Shown one piece after another: positions 31,239 to 40,015 of a stretch of DNA of 64,000 nucleotides. The notes below the pieces were generated by a model. It did no database searches, was not told where the DNA came from, and saw only the letters and a list, made by a program, of their open reading frames with translations. The first letter of the stretch is position 1, and every line of letters begins with the position of its first letter. The position numbers were made by a program, and so were the translations under genes. This stretch comes from Pyropia yezoensis (lineage: Eukaryota > Rhodophyta > Bangiophyceae > Bangiales > Bangiaceae). The stretch covers positions 42,112,878 to 42,176,877 of the forward strand of contig CM020618.1 in NCBI GenBank assembly GCA_009829735.1. Reading direction: 5' to 3'.

Positions 31239-32588
31239 GCGTTGCCGCGGGAGATTGACTACCCGGCTAGTGCTCGGGGGATTGCGGCGGCGGCGGAGCC
31301 GGTTGCGTTTGGGGAGACGGTGAGCCGTACCGGTCGGTATCCCGACTTTTGACTACTACCCGGGGGAACCCCCGTATCTGTCGTTGACGGCTCCCTACCC
31401 GCCCATGGCGGGGTTGAAGTCGGCGTCGAGTTGGCGACGTAACCATGGTGTCATGGCCGATGCGTTCCGCACGGATATAACGTGTGCGTTGCAGACCGGC
31501 AACGGTCGTGCTCCGGTATACACTCCCGTGCGCCCGCCGCTATGGCAGGAGGGGTGGGAACCCGCCCCTGCTTTCCGGTTTGACACCGGCTCCTGCCTTC
31601 GCTACTTCGGGAGTGTGTTGGCCTCCGCGACCCGGTCCACCCGTTGCAGGTTACCTTCACCCTTGAGGTTACCCTCGGGCAGGCTTCATCCTTCTTGCTG
31701 TCCGTCCGCCGGCAGGGTCGTCTGTTTCATCTTCCGACGGGTGTCCGTCGGCACATCGCGCAGTTGGGCGTGGATCTGATAGCCGCCAAGACCGGGTTGG
31801 CCCGGGAGTTCGAAGCCCTGCTGGCTGCTCACGATGCCGTGAACTGGGCTGGGGTGTTGGACCTTCCCCCGTACCGGGACCCGCAGGCTGGGGCTTCCCC
31901 CTTGCCTCGTCACTCGTTGCGTGTCCGGCGTACTCAGCCGGGTGAGCCCAGTTGCCATGGGTGGGCATCCACCGAGGCTGTTGCTGACCTGGGTATTCCC
32001 ATGGTTATCCATGACCCTCTTCAGGTCCTTGCTCCGTGGTTCGGTAACCCGATGCCGGCGGCGGTAGGCCGTCGTCCCCGAGAGTGGGGCTCTGTGGGTG
32101 GGGAGCGTGAGGTGTCCCGTCGTCGGGCGGAGTACCGCCGTGGTTACGGTGGAGCCCCTTCGGTAGGGTCCTACCGGGCCTCGTATCAGGTGCCACCGGC
32201 TCCGGTGGTAGCCGTGTCGGCTCCTGTGGCTCCTCTGGCTGCGCCAGTGTCACCTCCCGCCCCTGTCCTACATGACGGGGGTCCCCGTCTCTGGTATGAA
32301 GGCGTTGACGCCCTTGTTACCCGCGCAATGCGTGGGGGTCTCTCTGTTAGCTGGGGGGATATCCCCCCAGGTGCTGCGCTGGTTGGGTCAGCGCGTTGCT
32401 TCGGTGGCGTGCTGGACCGCCTCCAGAAAGCTCTGGAGGACGTGGAGGCTGGCCGCAGCACCCTCGTCCAGCTATGCACCGAGGTAACTCGGGTGGTCGA
32501 CCGTCGTGACGTTGCCGACCGGTGGAGCACGGAGGTCTACGCGCTTACGCGTGAGTGGCCTCCCTCGGGCAGTGGGTCTACCCACTGA
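31239..32588 (+). pseudogene. Antisense ORF of Ty3-B, partial duplicate next to the gap
   Basis: This repeats 24818-26164. Extra bases near 31347-31350 (a T) and near 31625-31633 (two C) break the frame close to the gap, after which it is intact from 31644. It is most likely the low-quality left end of the second contig. The complete ORF is at 23717-26164. Confidence 0.75.
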
Positions 32589-32901
32589 GGAGTGCTATTG
32601 TTTGTGCGGGAGAGGGCCCCGGCAACCCTTATGGTAGCCGGGTAGTAGTGAGTATAAACTCATCCCCCGCTGCGGGCATTGCTTGCCTCTGTTTGCTGCC
32701 CTGGGGAGTACCCCTTCTGGCTCAGTGGTGCCTTGCCTCCCGTCCAACTTCTTCCGGTTGGTTCATGCTTGGGGAGGTTATCCTCCCTCACTTTGTGTCT
32801 TGGCTTTGGGAGGTCATCCTCCCGTGTAAGCCCCCTAGTTACTTCGATATTATCGGAGTTAGCCTTTACCTTTAAGTTACCTTATTAAGGTTCCGGTTTT
32901 T

Positions 32902-32997
32902 ACTTAGTTACCTAAGCTTAGCTCTACTTAGTTACCTAAGCTTGGTTCGACTTAGAAACCTAAGTCTGATTTGACTTAGAAACCTAAGTCTGCTTTA
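32902..32997. repeat. Four 24-bp hairpin repeats, duplicate copy
   Basis: Same array as 26478-26573, inside the duplicated contig end. Confidence 0.85.
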
Positions 32998-33068
32998 ACC
33001 ATGTCACACCCTACTTAGTAGGTATAAGCCTCACCCCCCAACAGCCGAAGTCGGTGTCGGTTGGGTTG

Positions 33069-36000
33069 TTACAGTAGGCGTCGTCGCCTCATGTAAGGCA
33101 TGAGTAGTTGGCGGGGTATATTTGCCGCCTGTTCCCAGGTGGGTGAGTCGTATCCGACCCACATAACCTTGACGTACCAGGGTCCTGGTAGGTCCGGGTC
33201 GGTGTGTCCGACCACGCTCTCTACTTGGTATGGAATCCCATCCGGTCCCACCGGGTCATCTGACCGGTGGGTTGTAAGAGCTTCATGTAGCAACCCAGCC
33301 GGTACCGGCTGAGGCTGTTCCGGCATCGGAGCAGGTGTGACGTCATTCATGCTGATGCGTTGAATCTCCGTATCGGAGTGTAAGATAACAGAGTGGTTAT
33401 CTCTGTGGAGGATCTGGTACGGTCCCTTGACCGGTTGCATAAGCTTGTTCCCTCGGAACTTCTGGTGTCTGATATAGACCCAGTCACCTGTTACCAGGGT
33501 TGCGTTGCGCACCCGTAGTCGGGCGTCGAAGTTCTTCTTGTATCGAAGTTGTGTTCTGTCAAGGGCACCCTTGAGCTTAGGAATCATCCACGATAGCTTG
33601 GCCAACCAAGCTAGGTGGATGCGTTCGGCGGGTCGGCCCTTCGGTGTATCATACCGAGTGCACCTGCCTGGCGGCAGCGTCAGGTTACCGACGCCTAGTG
33701 GCATGACCCATTCCAGTGGGGCGATGTTGGTACTCCGATGTGGCCTGGCATTGTATGCCAGGGTGAGTACGGACAGAAGCCTGTCCCAAGTGTTCGTGTG
33801 CTCTGCCACGTAGCACTGTAGCATCTTGACGATGGTGCGGTTGAACCGCTCCACCTGCCCGTTGGACTGCGGGTGGTAGTCGGATGCCCGACGTGGTTCG
33901 ATACCGAACATGCCCAGGACCTTAGTGCAGAATGCCGACGTAAGGTTTGCTCCGTCATCGGAGAGGAGTTGCTTCATGACTCCGTATGCACTGATCCAGT
34001 GGTCAACCACTGCGTTCATAATCGTGTATGCCGTATCATTCGGGATGGCTGCCGCTCGTGACAGCTTGGTGAATCGGTCAGACATGACCAGGATGTACCT
34101 GTTCCCTTCTTCCGTTACCGGAAGTGGCCCGAGTATGTCGATAGCGACTTGCTCGTTGGGCCCATCGGGTGGGAATAGCTTCATGGCAGACGCCTGCCTA
34201 TGTAGACTCATGCGGTTACGCGCACAGGGGTGGCATCCCCTTACGTGGTCGACCACGTCGACGGCCATTGCTGGCCAGTAGAAGAACCTTCGCATTGCTG
34301 CGAACATACGTGAACCCCCCGGGTGTCCGGCTGTAGGGTTCTCATGTTCTCGTTCCATGACGGCTTGCCGTAAGGACACGGGAACCACGACTTGATGTCG
34401 TCCATCGGCGGGTGCCCGCCGGTATATGAGTCCGTCTTCGTTCTCGGAGAAGATGCCGGCCGTACCGGCCAGGAGGTTAGCACGATGACGTCTACAGTCA
34501 TCGTCGTTGGCCTGTGCCTCGCGGAAGTCCGCGAGGGTCAATGGGCACGCAAGGTGTGCCATGGTATGGTCAGCCATACCCTGGGTAGCATTACCCACCA
34601 TGCACACCGGTACCACCGGGATGTCCTCGTCCACCGGGCGGGTATTCCCGCTCGGGGTGTCGAGTCGAGACAACGCGTCTCCGAGGTGGTGGGTTGACCC
34701 AGCCTTATACACCGTGCGGTAGTCGTGCTCGGCCATCTTCAGCCTCCATCGGGCTAGCCTCCCATGGCTATCGGAATCCTTGTCACCAAGGTTGAGGAGC
34801 CATCGTAGGGGTTCGTGGTCGGACCTCACGATGAACCTGGAGCCCTCCAGGTATGGACGGAGCAGTTGCACTGCCCATATAACTCCTAGGCATTCACGCT
34901 CGGTGGCACTATAGTTCCGCTCAGCCGGGTTGAGTGTCCGGCTGAAGTACCCTACCGGACGTAGGTCCGGGATAACGTTGTCGGTACCTATCAACGTCTC
35001 TCCCTGTAACAGGGTGCATCCCACTTGTGTATCACACGCATCGACATCGATGACGAAGGTACCCCGTCTATGCGGTAACGCAAGGACGGGTGGGGCTAGT
35101 AGGGCTCGCTTCAGCGACTCGAATGCCTCCTCTTCGCTAGGCGAAGGGGGTTGGAGTACCTTGGGTAAGGTACTGCTCGTAAGAACCGTTAACGGTTTAG
35201 CTATCCGAGCGAAGTCCTTGACGAACCGTCGGTATACATTGCACATTCCCAGGAAGCTCTTGAGCTGCGTCTGGGCGTTAGGGAACCGGGCATCCCGGAG
35301 TGCCCGGGTATTGGCTTCGAGTACCCCTAGTTTACCAGGGGTTATCTGGTGGCCCAGATATTCGACCGTCTGTTGGAAGAAGGCGCACTTCTTCAGACGC
35401 AGGGTTACCCCGGCGTTCCTCAAGAGGGTGAGTACCTCGTCAACATGTTGTACATGGTCATCCATGTTACGCGAGAAGACGATGACGTCATCGAGGTACA
35501 CTAGGCAGTTACGCCACTTCACCCCCGACAGTATGATGTCGATAGCCCGCTGGAATGTAGCGGGGGCGTTGGACAATCCGAAGGGCATCCTTAGGAACTC
35601 GTACACTCCACTGTGACAGACGAATGCCGTCTTGGGGATATCCTCGTCCGCCACCGGGATCTGCCAGTGTCCGGCGTTGCAGTCGATGGTGGTAAACACC
35701 GTAGCCTCCCCCAGGGAGTCGATGCATTCATCCATCCTTGGTAAAGGGTATGAGTCCTTCTTGGTAACCAAGTTGAGGCGTCGATAATCGATGCAAAACC
35801 GAGGGGTTTGATCCTTCTTCGGCACAATAACGACTGGGGCACCCCATTCCGACATCGAAGGTCGGATCACCTTAGCTTCACTCATCCTCTTCACTTCTCC
35901 ATCAACGATCTCTCGTTGCATAGGTCCCGCTCGGTGCGGTTGTGAGCGGGCGGGTCGTGCGCCTGGTACCAGGTCTATACGATGTTGGGTTGCCCCAATG

Positions 36001-37235
36001 GTCCCCAAGGCCCCGCCTGTCCACATAACGTCATGCTTTCTTAGCATCCGTCGTACCCCTTCGGCTACCGAAGGGGGAAGGTGGTCGAGGTCAGCCTCGG
36101 CCAGTGCCTTCAAGGCCTCTTGGTCCTTTGGCGGCAGGTCCGCCGGAGCCGCCGATGGGTTAGGCTTCCCGTCATCGGGTTGCTGTCGCTCGGTGGTCTC
36201 GGCGACCGCCAGTACTTCAAGTGGTTCCACTTGACCTTCCTTATCAGGGGTAAGGATATCTCCTTCGTAGAGTTCGGCAATCCCGAGGATAGTTCCCTTC
36301 GGGAGGGTGACTGCCTTACGGCGGTAGTTCGCCATCACTAGGAGGGACGACCCTCCTGCTGGGAGGTCTATGAGACCGTTGGCCATGGTCAACCCATGGC
36401 GCTTGTACGTCCGTAGGTTGGACTGGACTCTGCAGATGCCTGCGAGGTCGCAGTTAACCGGGAGGACTGTCTCTGACAACGGCTCAAAGCGAGTTCGCTT
36501 GGCCAACCGAAGTGTCTTCGGCTCGACGCTTGCGTACACCTCAGCCACGTTAACGTGGCTTCCTTGTAGCGTCAGGTCCCTGGCGATAGCCGTGTGTCCT
36601 CGCTTCGTCCCGTCGGCTTCTTGAAGCTCGACGGTCCTCCGGCCTGGCCGGATTGCATCAACGTGAACGTTGATGAAGGTGCACCCCAGTATGCAGGGCA
36701 CCGATAGCGTTTCACATACCAGGAAGTCAACTTCCGTGGTGAGATCCCCGATGGTAACCTGCAGCGACATCGCTGCGGTCGTACGAATGAGTCGACCATT
36801 CGCGTCCTTGATGGTGGGTCCCCGAGTCACTCTGACTCGTGGAAGCCACTTGTCCGGGAGGGTATCCTTCCGGATAAGGTTGGGTCCAGCCCCTGTGTCC
36901 AGTACAGGGTAGTACGATCGTGTCGACTGGGGGTCAACCCCCAGGGTGGCTGATACCTTGAAGTTCTCCAAGGTAAACAACACATGTCCTACACCGATAT
37001 CCGGTGTAGCTCGGGCATCCTGAACAGGGCCCTTGTCTGGTTCAACGTGACGGGGCTTCCCGTCCTCTCCTCCCAACCTTGGAGGTTGGTCATCAATCCC
37101 CTGACGCCGTGTCGTCGGGGCCGGAAGGTGTACCCGGGGGTTGATGCGGCGTCGGCTCAACCGCGCTCTCCGTGGGGCTTTCCCCGCGGTACTCCGGGGT
37201 GGCTTGCTTGGGTAACCCCAGCGCCCCCCGGTCAT
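33069..37235 (-). CDS. Pol polyprotein of Ty3-B (protease, RT, RNase H, integrase, chromodomain-like tail)
   Basis: This is an intact 1388-codon frame, in the -1 frame relative to gag and joined to it by the slippery site at 37256-37250. An internal ATG is at 37235, but synthesis as a Gag-Pol fusion is more likely. Domains: aspartic protease VLDTGAGPNL (about residue 113), RT with FCIDYRRLN and YLDD (580-583), RNase H (VIDVDACDTQVGCTL, VRSDHEPLRWLL, LGDALSRLD), integrase zinc domain (HENPTAGHPGG ... CHPCARNR), integrase core (AIDILGPLP, LLSDDGANL, SNGQVERFNRT: D, D, E) and a final chromodomain-like module WYVKVMWVGYDSPTWEQAAN. The last places it among chromoviruses, whose integrases favour certain chromatin. 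All key catalytic residues are present, so this copy may be functional. Confidence 0.93.
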   Translation of the reverse strand: MTGGRWGYPSKPPRSTAGKAPRRARLSRRRINPRVHLPAPTTRRQGIDDQPPRLGGEDGKPRHVEPDKGPVQDARATPDIGVGHVLFTLENFKVSATLGVDPQSTRSYYPVLDTGAGPNLIRKDTLPDKWLPRVRVTRGPTIKDANGRLIRTTAAMSLQVTIGDLTTEVDFLVCETLSVPCILGCTFINVHVDAIRPGRRTVELQEADGTKRGHTAIARDLTLQGSHVNVAEVYASVEPKTLRLAKRTRFEPLSETVLPVNCDLAGICRVQSNLRTYKRHGLTMANGLIDLPAGGSSLLVMANYRRKAVTLPKGTILGIAELYEGDILTPDKEGQVEPLEVLAVAETTERQQPDDGKPNPSAAPADLPPKDQEALKALAEADLDHLPPSVAEGVRRMLRKHDVMWTGGALGTIGATQHRIDLVPGARPARSQPHRAGPMQREIVDGEVKRMSEAKVIRPSMSEWGAPVVIVPKKDQTPRFCIDYRRLNLVTKKDSYPLPRMDECIDSLGEATVFTTIDCNAGHWQIPVADEDIPKTAFVCHSGVYEFLRMPFGLSNAPATFQRAIDIILSGVKWRNCLVYLDDVIVFSRNMDDHVQHVDEVLTLLRNAGVTLRLKKCAFFQQTVEYLGHQITPGKLGVLEANTRALRDARFPNAQTQLKSFLGMCNVYRRFVKDFARIAKPLTVLTSSTLPKVLQPPSPSEEEAFESLKRALLAPPVLALPHRRGTFVIDVDACDTQVGCTLLQGETLIGTDNVIPDLRPVGYFSRTLNPAERNYSATERECLGVIWAVQLLRPYLEGSRFIVRSDHEPLRWLLNLGDKDSDSHGRLARWRLKMAEHDYRTVYKAGSTHHLGDALSRLDTPSGNTRPVDEDIPVVPVCMVGNATQGMADHTMAHLACPLTLADFREAQANDDDCRRHRANLLAGTAGIFSENEDGLIYRRAPADGRHQVVVPVSLRQAVMEREHENPTAGHPGGSRMFAAMRRFFYWPAMAVDVVDHVRGCHPCARNRMSLHRQASAMKLFPPDGPNEQVAIDILGPLPVTEEGNRYILVMSDRFTKLSRAAAIPNDTAYTIMNAVVDHWISAYGVMKQLLSDDGANLTSAFCTKVLGMFGIEPRRASDYHPQSNGQVERFNRTIVKMLQCYVAEHTNTWDRLLSVLTLAYNARPHRSTNIAPLEWVMPLGVGNLTLPPGRCTRYDTPKGRPAERIHLAWLAKLSWMIPKLKGALDRTQLRYKKNFDARLRVRNATLVTGDWVYIRHQKFRGNKLMQPVKGPYQILHRDNHSVILHSDTEIQRISMNDVTPAPMPEQPQPVPAGLLHEALTTHRSDDPVGPDGIPYQVESVVGHTDPDLPGPWYVKVMWVGYDSPTWEQAANIPRQLLMPYMRRRRLL

Positions 37236-37243
37236 CCTTCCTC

Positions 37244-39427
37244 TTACTCGTTTCCCGCCCTTGGTAGGGTGCTGTCCGCCGGGACATCCGGCTGAGGAGG
37301 TGCCCCCTCGACGGCCAGTACTCCACCTGGAGCTGGCTGCCTACCCGGTGCGGGTCCGGGTGCTCGGGCGGGATATCCCCCAGTAGATGCCTTGCGTTGC
37401 GCCGCTGCCCGCCGAGACTCCTCGGGGATGAGTGGGCAGGAAGACACCCAGTGCTGGGGATCCCCACACAACATACACCCGGACGTGCCGGTCCCCCCTT
37501 GAGTTCGCATCGGGGTAGCCCCGTAGCTACGGTTGCCTCCCTCGGGCGCCCGAGTGCCTGCTCCCTGGTAGGCCTTGGGTCCTTGGGTCAACCGGAACAT
37601 GGATTCCCCCAACCGGTTGGGTCGGCCCGCAAGCTGCGGAGGTGCCTCCGTGCGCACCGCCCATGTTGGCAAGGGTTGGTGAGGGTTACCCGTCACCGGG
37701 GAGTACCCCGTAGTCCGCACATACGGGACGCGCCGTCCCGTGCCTTCGTTGACCTGGAACTGGGTTCCAGCCGGGGCGATGTACGCTACCGTACCATGTT
37801 CATCAATCACCGGCGTCGCCGGTAGCAACAGGTGGCCCTGTTGGTCGACTAGAGGGTCATCCTCACCAATAGGGGTATGTTCGGTCGCCACCAGTACTGG
37901 TGCGGCCTTACGTTCCACCTTCTCTTGCCTCGGTACCGGGGTAAGACTGGGCTTGCCTCCCTCACCCTTGGGCTTCGGGGCCAAGGCACACTCCGGGTGT
38001 AGAACCCGGTAGGCGTCCCCTAGGGACTTGCACATATGCATCAGTCGACTGAAGTTCGTCCGTGCCGTGTTGGCGCCCCTTGCGGATATCCGCACGTAGT
38101 TGGGTACTCCTGCGAACAGGATGGCCCGTAGCTCCCCTTCTCCGAGGAGCTTCCCCAGCTCGTAGTCGAGCTCTTGGATCCGGCGTCCAAACATCTCCTC
38201 ATCCTCCCAGGACTGGGCGGTGGCAGTGCGAAGGGCCCGATAGTGGTCCTCGCACTTGTCCTCACTGAGGTAGCTGCTCAGCAGCTCCTTCAATATCCCA
38301 CGGTAATCCATGGGGGTGGCCGCGACCCTCATTCCCGGCATCGGGGATGCCTGGCGAAGAATGCCTCGCACCCGTTCATCAACAAAGAACGGGAGGATCT
38401 CCAGAGCCAGCCCCTCGTTAACGAGCGCCTTGTCTGCGGCTGCCTTGAAGCTAGTCAAGAAGCCGATGACTGCCAACGGGCGTCCGTTCGGCCCCCCGAA
38501 CATAGGGACTCCCTTCATAAGGGTCTGCATAGAGCGGATCGCCCGATGCGACGTATTACGCATCGATTCCGATACGGTGGTAGAGCGGTCCTCCAAACGA
38601 TAACGTTCCGGAGAAAGAACCGACCGGAAGACCTCGTTGACGATCTCCGTGTCAGCGTCCTGGATATCCAGTCGCTTAGCCAGTTGATGAGCGAACTCAT
38701 CGGACTCCATCCGCTTCAGTAGGCTCGCAGTTACCTGCGCGGTCATAGCTTCCACCACTGAAGATGGTACTTCAGGCGTCGGCACCTCGGGAACCCGAGT
38801 TGCCTGGCCTCCTTCGTCGTGGGGGTACTGCGAGAGGGTACCTCCTCCCCCAATAACCGACTCTCCCCCGGCGTACGTATCCGCCGGGTCGTGTCCGCGG
38901 AGTCCGCTTCGGGTGCTCCGAGCGTATCGCTCCGTGTGACTCCGTTCCAACTCTGCCGACGAGTCGGACCCATACCCCATTGTGTCCGGGGGTTGTCCAG
39001 GAGTAGCAACACCGGGGTTGACCCTGGTGGACTCCGAAAGTAGTCCGGCCGGTTCGAACCGTACCGGTGTGGGAGGAACACGACGGGGTCCCGTCGTGTG
39101 CCGTGTTGACATCAACACTGCCATTGCGTCCTCCGTCCGATCTTGACGGGCGTCGAGCCCGGAAAACCGGGCCTCGATGCGGGCCAATGATGCCATCAGG
39201 GAATCCCCTGGTGAAGGAGGCGGCGGAGTGAGGTCGGTCGACGACAGTTGAGGCGGGCCCCCGCCTCCTGCCGTCCGAGCCGTGCCAAACGTCGATCCGG
39301 CACCGGAAAGCATTGGCGTCTCAATGTTATCGATCGGGTTCCCGATCCCGGTTCCCGTAGTCACCTCCGGGGTCGGCGTCGACGCCGATCCGTCATCTTG
39401 AACGTTCCCCGTCTCTTGGGTAGACAT
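37244..39427 (-). CDS. Gag polyprotein of Ty3-B
   Basis: Structural protein of the element. The ATG at 39427 (MSTQETGNVQDDG) is the first true start; the open frame extends two codons further. The N-terminal ~200 residues are polar, followed by helical capsid-like sequence (EVFRSVLSPERYRLEDRS, VIGFLTSFKAAADKAL, LLSSYLSEDKCEDHYRAL, ELDYELGKLLGEGELRAIL), a linker, and a complete zinc knuckle C-x2-C-x4-H-x4-C in CMLCGDPQHWVSSCPL near the C-terminus. It ends in TAA at 37246-37244, one codon after the frameshift heptamer. Confidence 0.88.
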   Translation of the reverse strand: MSTQETGNVQDDGSASTPTPEVTTGTGIGNPIDNIETPMLSGAGSTFGTARTAGGGGPPQLSSTDLTPPPPSPGDSLMASLARIEARFSGLDARQDRTEDAMAVLMSTRHTTGPRRVPPTPVRFEPAGLLSESTRVNPGVATPGQPPDTMGYGSDSSAELERSHTERYARSTRSGLRGHDPADTYAGGESVIGGGGTLSQYPHDEGGQATRVPEVPTPEVPSSVVEAMTAQVTASLLKRMESDEFAHQLAKRLDIQDADTEIVNEVFRSVLSPERYRLEDRSTTVSESMRNTSHRAIRSMQTLMKGVPMFGGPNGRPLAVIGFLTSFKAAADKALVNEGLALEILPFFVDERVRGILRQASPMPGMRVAATPMDYRGILKELLSSYLSEDKCEDHYRALRTATAQSWEDEEMFGRRIQELDYELGKLLGEGELRAILFAGVPNYVRISARGANTARTNFSRLMHMCKSLGDAYRVLHPECALAPKPKGEGGKPSLTPVPRQEKVERKAAPVLVATEHTPIGEDDPLVDQQGHLLLPATPVIDEHGTVAYIAPAGTQFQVNEGTGRRVPYVRTTGYSPVTGNPHQPLPTWAVRTEAPPQLAGRPNRLGESMFRLTQGPKAYQGAGTRAPEGGNRSYGATPMRTQGGTGTSGCMLCGDPQHWVSSCPLIPEESRRAAAQRKASTGGYPARAPGPAPGRQPAPGGVLAVEGAPPQPDVPADSTLPRAGNE
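37250..37256 (-). promoter_or_regulatory. Predicted -1 ribosomal frameshift site of Ty3-B
   Basis: The minus strand reads G GGA AAC GAG TAA at the gag end. After a -1 slip it reads GGG AAA CGA GTA and enters pol, which is open from here to 33069. The heptamer and the distance to the stop are identical to Ty3-A although the surrounding sequence differs. Confidence 0.78.
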
Positions 39428-39634
39428 GGTCACAATCAGTCAACCGACGTATCAATCACCACGAACAAGAGAGCGAGGGGGTAGATTGGGGAGAGTAACA
39501 GTAGATCACAGTCACAGGTAAAATCTCAACACAATCGATCAGGTCGCAACACCACGAGTACAAGAAAAGGACCAGATCCCTATCCGTGTGCCAGGGCCGA
39601 AGACGGCGTCACCACAAGGGTGACGGAAACCCGT

Positions 39635-39651
39635 CCCCTGCTGCTCCACCA
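39635..39651 (-). promoter_or_regulatory. Putative primer-binding site of Ty3-B
   Basis: One base inside the 5' LTR (right copy) the minus strand reads TGGTGGAGCAGCAGGGG, similar to the Ty3-A site. The tRNA primer is not identified. Confidence 0.6.
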
Positions 39652-39652
39652 A

Positions 39653-40015
39653 TGTAGCACAATAGGAATCCGTCGCACGTCCACTCTCAGGGAACACTCA
39701 CCAAGGGGGATCGGCACCACCGTCACCGGGAGGCCAAGGTTGCTGTCCTTGGAGCGCAAGCCACGGGACCAAGATGGGAGCCCAAATGGGAGGGGTTTGT
39801 TGTTCTACCTTGGCCGGCGGTGGATTCGCCACCGGCCCCCTCGTTATAAACCCTCGGAGACACTACTAACTACCCTCCACCCCAAGATGCAAGTCCCTCT
39901 GGTCATACGTAACTTATAGATACCGTGACCAGTACGAACTATCAAATTGAAAGTTAAGGGTTAGAAGTAGCCCCCCTGATATTAGGGTCACAATACGGAC
40001 AACCATATTGCTACA
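39653..40015 (-). repeat. 5' LTR of Ty3-B (right copy)
   Basis: 363 bp, matching 22767-23129 with one visible difference (39853 C). It is followed by GCTTG (40016-40020), the right target duplication. Confidence 0.92.

Larger units (their letters stand above)
31239..37166. repeat. Duplicated segment, copy 2 (right of the N gap)
   Basis: This is the partner of 24818-30738. Reading-frame errors lie only in its first ~400 bp, next to the gap; the rest is intact. Confidence 0.85.
22767..40015 (-). mobile_element. Ty3/gypsy chromovirus-like retrotransposon Ty3-B with an antisense ORF, spanning an assembly gap
   Basis: Two 363-bp LTRs (22767-23129 and 39653-40015) differ at one position I can find (22967 G, 39853 C), so the insertion is very recent. 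On the minus strand the order is 5' LTR, PBS, gag (39427-37244), -1 frameshift site, pol (37235-33069), hairpin repeats, then an oppositely oriented ORF (23717-26164, plus strand), purine tract, 3' LTR. Inside lies a 500-N gap flanked by 24818-30738 and 31239-37166, which are the same sequence. I treat these as unmerged contig ends. The true element is then about 10.8 kb. It sits inside the LINE with target duplication GCTTG. Confidence 0.9.

Noticed and set aside
30653-31323. Open frames running through the N gap
   Set aside because: They consist almost only of untranslated X; they are an artefact of the gap.
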